Positions 13,354 through 15,909 of a DNA stretch of 15,909 nt are shown here, piece after piece. Below the pieces are notes generated by a model that ran no database searches, was not told the DNA's origin, and was given only the letters and a program-made list of their open reading frames with translations. The translations under genes and the position numbers were made by a program. Location of the stretch: contig DBDB01000066.1 of NCBI GenBank assembly GCA_002293345.1, forward strand, positions 1 through 15,909. Reading direction: 5' to 3'. Within the stretch, counting starts at the first letter, position 1; every line of letters starts with the position of its first letter. Source of the stretch: Alistipes sp. UBA943. GTDB taxonomy: Bacteria > Bacteroidota > Bacteroidia > Bacteroidales > Rikenellaceae.

Positions 13354-14703
13354 TCAGAAAGCGGCTTTGATTTTCGCGACGGCATCGAGGCGTTCCCATC
13401 CGAAAAACTCCACTTCGCGTTCCGTGCCACAGATTGTCTCGGTACAGGTATAGGGACGGTTGCCGAAGTGACCGTACGCGGCTGTGGCCTCGAAGATGGG
13501 GTTGTTCAACCCGAACATGCGCACGATCGAAGCCGGACGCAGATCGAACAGTTTCTCGATACGTCGCGCGATCTCACCGTCACATACATCCACTTTTTTG
13601 CCACGCGTCTCGACATACAACGAGATCGGTTTCGCGATACCGATGGCGTAGCTGAGCTGCACCAAAACCTCCTCCGCGATACCCGCCGCCACCATATTCT
13701 TGGCCATGTAACGTGCCGCATAGGCAGCCGAACGATCCACTTTCGACGAATCTTTACCTGAAAACGCACCGCCGCCATGCGCACCGCGACCTCCGTAGCT
13801 GTCGACGATAATCTTGCGTCCCGTGACACCCGTATCGCCATGCGGGCCGCCGATCACGAATTTACCCGTCGGATTGACATGCAGGATGTAATCGTCACCG
13901 ATCAGGCGACACAGTTTATCCTCCGCGCGCTCCAAACGCCGCTTCACCCGTGGGATGAGGATGTTTTGCACGTCGGCCCGGATCTGCTCCTGAGTGACGT
14001 TCTCGTCATGCTGTGTCGATACGACGATCGTATGCACACGCAACGGTCGGCGTGTCTGCTCGTCGTACTCGATCGTCACTTGCGACTTCGCATCCGGACG
14101 CAAATAACACATCTCTTTCTTCTCACGCCTCAACACCGCCAGTTCCTTGAGGATAACGTGTGCCAGAATGAGTGTGGCGGGCATATACTCGCGTGTTTCG
14201 TTACAGGCGTAGCCGAACATGATGCCCTGGTCACCGGCACCTTGTTCTTTCTGTTTTTCGCTGGCGATTTTCACCGCGCCTTGCTCCGCATCGGGGAGAA
14301 GTAGGTTTTGTACGTCCCCCCGATTTGTCGCTTCGTTGCGACAAAAATCCCTCACCGAAATTCCAGAAAGAAACTCTTCTTTGTCCACCCCTCGTCGAAT
14401 ATCTTCAGATTGTTCGTGGATCGCGGAGAGCACACCGCAGGAGTCGCCATCGAAACGCAAGTCGCTGTGCGTGTAGCCGATGCGGTTCACCACGCGGCGT
14501 ACCGTTGCCTGGATATCGACATAGGCGTTCGACCGCACCTCACCTGCCACGACGACCAGTCCTGTGGTGCAGAGCGTCTCGCAAGCCACTTTAGATTGTG
14601 GGTCGCGGCGTAAAAATTCATCGAGGATCGCGTCGGCGATCTGGTCTGATACTTTGTCGGGGTGCCCTTCGGACACCGATTCGGATGTGAAAAGGTAGCT
14701 CAT
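13354..14703 (-). CDS. metK: S-adenosylmethionine synthetase MetK, with an internal insertion
   Basis: Makes SAM from methionine and ATP; a cytoplasmic tetramer. It has 449 residues against about 430 in Bacteroides. Family motifs are SESVSEGHPDKVSDQIADAILD (8-28), the DSCGVLSAIHEQS segment (87-99), GAGDQGIMFGYACNET (155-170) and the phosphate-binding GGGAFSGKD followed by KVDRSAAYAARYMAKN. Between DIRRGVDKE and KEQGAGDQG there are about 40 residues where relatives have only a few, and this segment is encoded by hairpin-rich DNA. It extends the loop before the GAGDQG motif; catalytic motifs on both sides are intact. The ATG at 14703 is embedded in a SAM-II-like leader, which fits feedback by the product. 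Convergent with cca, divergent from rpoD. Confidence 0.96.
   Translation of the reverse strand: MSYLFTSESVSEGHPDKVSDQIADAILDEFLRRDPQSKVACETLCTTGLVVVAGEVRSNAYVDIQATVRRVVNRIGYTHSDLRFDGDSCGVLSAIHEQSEDIRRGVDKEEFLSGISVRDFCRNEATNRGDVQNLLLPDAEQGAVKIASEKQKEQGAGDQGIMFGYACNETREYMPATLILAHVILKELAVLRREKKEMCYLRPDAKSQVTIEYDEQTRRPLRVHTIVVSTQHDENVTQEQIRADVQNILIPRVKRRLERAEDKLCRLIGDDYILHVNPTGKFVIGGPHGDTGVTGRKIIVDSYGGRGAHGGGAFSGKDSSKVDRSAAYAARYMAKNMVAAGIAEEVLVQLSYAIGIAKPISLYVETRGKKVDVCDGEIARRIEKLFDLRPASIVRMFGLNNPIFEATAAYGHFGNRPYTCTETICGTEREVEFFGWERLDAVAKIKAAF
14279..14382. repeat. Hairpin-rich insertion segment in metK
   Basis: It contains CTCC/GGAG extended by CTT/AAG with a bulge (14279-14303 region, weak), TTTGTCGC/GCGACAAA (14324-14345, 6-nt loop) and AAAGAA/TTCTTT (14367-14382, 4-nt loop). 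No outer stem was found, so it does not form the full cloverleaf seen in murC and pdxJ. It encodes residues that are extra relative to other MetK proteins. Confidence 0.5.
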
Positions 14704-14752
14704 TTTAGCATTTTTTTAGTGTGGTTGCAAGCAGTCAAATTTCTCCACCCCG
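14698..14752 (-). promoter_or_regulatory. SAM-II-like riboswitch candidate in the metK leader
   Basis: Read on the minus strand, the leader carries the SAM-II core blocks in order. P1 5' strand GGGTGG (14750-14745); loop ATTTGAC (14740-14734) and TTGCAA (14730-14725); P1 3' strand CCACAC (14724-14719, one G-A mismatch with the 5' strand); CTAAA (14719-14715); and GCTAAAATG (14709-14701), which contains the start codon. The known class has AUUUaAC, UUGCA, UAAA and GCUAAAAAGG in the same order and near-equal spacing, with the last block holding the ribosome-binding site. Here the AUG itself would sit in the pseudoknot strand. Location before the SAM synthetase gene is as expected. Confidence 0.55.
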
Positions 14753-14793
14753 CCCAAACCCCCTCCAGGGCCGTTGCGGCGTATGTAAGCGTA

Positions 14794-14823
14794 CGAAGAT
14801 ACAAAAATATTTTGAATGGACAA
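14794..14823 (-). promoter_or_regulatory. Promoter of metK
   Basis: On the minus strand, TTG (14823-14821), 19 bases, then TATCTTCG (14801-14794), one base from TAnnTTTG. It predicts a leader of roughly 85 bases, which includes the whole riboswitch candidate. Confidence 0.5.
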
Positions 14824-14843
14824 TAAATTTGGCGTTATTTTTG
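14811..14843 (+). promoter_or_regulatory. Promoter of rpoD
   Basis: TTTG (14811-14814), 21 bases, then TATTTTTG (14836-14843), an exact TAnnTTTG. It overlaps the -33 side of the divergent metK promoter. The predicted leader is about 125 bases long and contains the inverted repeat GTGTCTCA/TGAGACAC (14898-14905 and 14951-14958). Confidence 0.4.
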
Positions 14844-14976
14844 TTATCATTCCGTCGGACGCCGTTTCTTCATCTTGTGGATGGGGAAGCGGTGTCGGTG
14901 TCTCAAAAAATGTCGCGACGATGAAACAAAACGTTTTTCGCTGCGTATAGTGAGACACAAACAAAGAAGAAACCCT

Positions 14977-15837
14977 ATGCGCCAGTTAAAGATAACAAAG
15001 TCCATCACCAATCGCGAAAGCGCGTCGCTCGACAAATACCTCCAGGAGATCGGCAAAGAGGAACTGATCACTGTCGAGGAGGAGGTCGAGCTCGCCCAAC
15101 GCATCAAAAAGGGTGATCAGGAGGCACTGGAGAAACTCACCAAGGCCAACCTGCGTTTCGTCGTGTCGGTCGCCAAGCAGTACCAGAATCAAGGTCTCAG
15201 CCTTCCCGACCTGATCAACGAGGGTAACCTCGGACTCATCAAAGCGGCCGAGAAGTTCGACGAGACACGTGGATTTAAGTTTATCTCCTATGCCGTGTGG
15301 TGGATCCGCCAGTCGATTCTCCAAGCTCTCGCCGAACAGGCGCGTATCGTACGTCTGCCGCTGAACCAAGTGGGGTCGTTGAACAAGATCAACAAAGCAT
15401 TCGCACGTTTCGAGCAGGAGCATGAACGTACCCCGTCGCCCGAGGAGTTGGCCGAGGAGTTGGCGTTACCCAAGGAAAAAGTCACCGATACGTTGCGTGT
15501 CGCGGGGCGTCACGTGTCTGTCGATGCACCGTTCGCCGATGGCGAGGACAACAGCCTGCTCGATGTGCTTGTGAATCCCGATTCGCCCAATGCCGATAGG
15601 GGGTTGATCAGCGAATCACTCTCCACAGAGGTGGATCGTGCCTTGGAGACTCTCACCGATCGTGAACGCGATATCATCAAATATTTCTTCGGTATCGGTG
15701 CGTCCGAGATGACGTTGGAGGAGATCGGTGAGAAATTCGACCTGACACGTGAACGCGTGCGACAGATCAAAGAGAAAGCCATCCGCCGACTCCGTCACTC
15801 CACCAAAAGCAAACTCCTCAAAACGTATCTCGGATAA
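14977..15837 (+). CDS. rpoD: Primary RNA polymerase sigma factor (sigma-ABfr type RpoD)
   Basis: The housekeeping sigma factor. Its 286 residues and lack of region 1.1 are typical of Bacteroidota, where the primary factor is this short form. Region 1.2 is LDKYLQEIGKEELITVEEE (18-36). Region 2 includes LRFVVSVAKQYQNQGLSLPDLINEGNLGLIKA (59-90) and FKFISYAVWWIRQSI (100-114, -7 box melting and recognition). Region 3 starts at VRLPLNQVGSLNKI. Region 4 ends with EIGEKFDLTRERVRQIKEKAIRRLR (249-273, the helix-turn-helix that contacts the upstream box). The ATG at 14977 gives the conserved start MRQLKITKSITNRES; an upstream in-frame GTG would add 34 unrelated residues. This protein presumably reads the TAnnTTTG boxes annotated in the window. 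Confidence 0.97.
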   Translation: MRQLKITKSITNRESASLDKYLQEIGKEELITVEEEVELAQRIKKGDQEALEKLTKANLRFVVSVAKQYQNQGLSLPDLINEGNLGLIKAAEKFDETRGFKFISYAVWWIRQSILQALAEQARIVRLPLNQVGSLNKINKAFARFEQEHERTPSPEELAEELALPKEKVTDTLRVAGRHVSVDAPFADGEDNSLLDVLVNPDSPNADRGLISESLSTEVDRALETLTDRERDIIKYFFGIGASEMTLEEIGEKFDLTRERVRQIKEKAIRRLRHSTKSKLLKTYLG

Positions 15838-15909
15838 CGTTTTATTTTTCTAAAACCTCTTTTTTCAAATCGCTTCTTTTTCCTTCCCTAAGACCCAACT
15901 GTACCCTTT
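15838..15909 (-). repeat. Start of a fourth repeat element after rpoD (cut by window end)
   Basis: The sequence resembles the yifB-side end of copy 2: a T-rich run with CTAAAACC, then CGCTT, then CCAACTGT. The order is the same in both (9685-9735 compared with 15850-15905). Unlike the murG, yifB and cca edges, no TATCTTTG box borders it here; it abuts the rpoD stop instead. Confidence 0.5.

Noticed and set aside
14875..14976. N-terminal extension of RpoD from a GTG
   Set aside because: The 34 extra residues resemble nothing in short sigma factors and would cover the leader inverted repeat; the ATG at 14977 gives the conserved start.

Overview
This window reads as a stretch of a Bacteroidales chromosome (phylum Bacteroidota). 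It encodes a compact 286-residue primary sigma factor of the sigma-ABfr type. Its promoter boxes have the form TAnnTTTG. PdxJ, MetK and the FtsA/FtsQ proteins are of Bacteroidales type. The high G+C content would suit an Alistipes/Rikenellaceae-like genome, but that placement is a guess. Every protein-coding gene I can support is a core housekeeping gene; I see no transposase, phage gene or defence gene.

Layout. (1) 1-977, plus strand: the 3' end of priA overlaps comFC. (2) 7635-990, minus strand: a tight run murG-murC-ftsQ-ftsA-ftsZ, the distal half of a division/cell-wall cluster, convergent with comFC. It carries lipid II synthesis (MurG), UDP-MurNAc-L-alanine synthesis (MurC) and the divisome proteins FtsQ, FtsA and FtsZ. 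(3) 7636-8086: a non-coding hairpin-rich repeat, then yifB/comM on the minus strand. (4) 9632-10157: a second copy of the repeat, then pdxJ (minus) divergent from nadK (plus). (5) 11706-11909: a shorter relative of the repeat, then cca (plus), convergent with metK (minus). (6) metK and rpoD diverge from a shared promoter region; the metK leader looks like a SAM-II-type riboswitch. (7) A fourth repeat end starts after rpoD and runs off the window.

The unusual content is structural. Two intergenic elements of roughly 390-480 bp (7648-8086 and 9676-10157) are homologous in opposite orientation. Both have terminal inverted repeats and a series of short perfect hairpins at matching positions; the hairpin stems differ in sequence but keep pairing, as expected of a conserved nucleic-acid structure. 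In addition, cloverleaf-like palindromic elements lie in frame inside coding genes: murC (80 bp, a 9-bp outer stem and three arms) and pdxJ (99 bp, a 16-bp outer stem and three arms). Hairpin clusters also occur in priA, murG and metK. This resembles the in-frame palindromic elements of Rickettsia in style, but I recognise no shared sequence. Other points worth checking are a parS-like site in murC and leaderless-looking promoters for murG and cca at the edges of the repeats.
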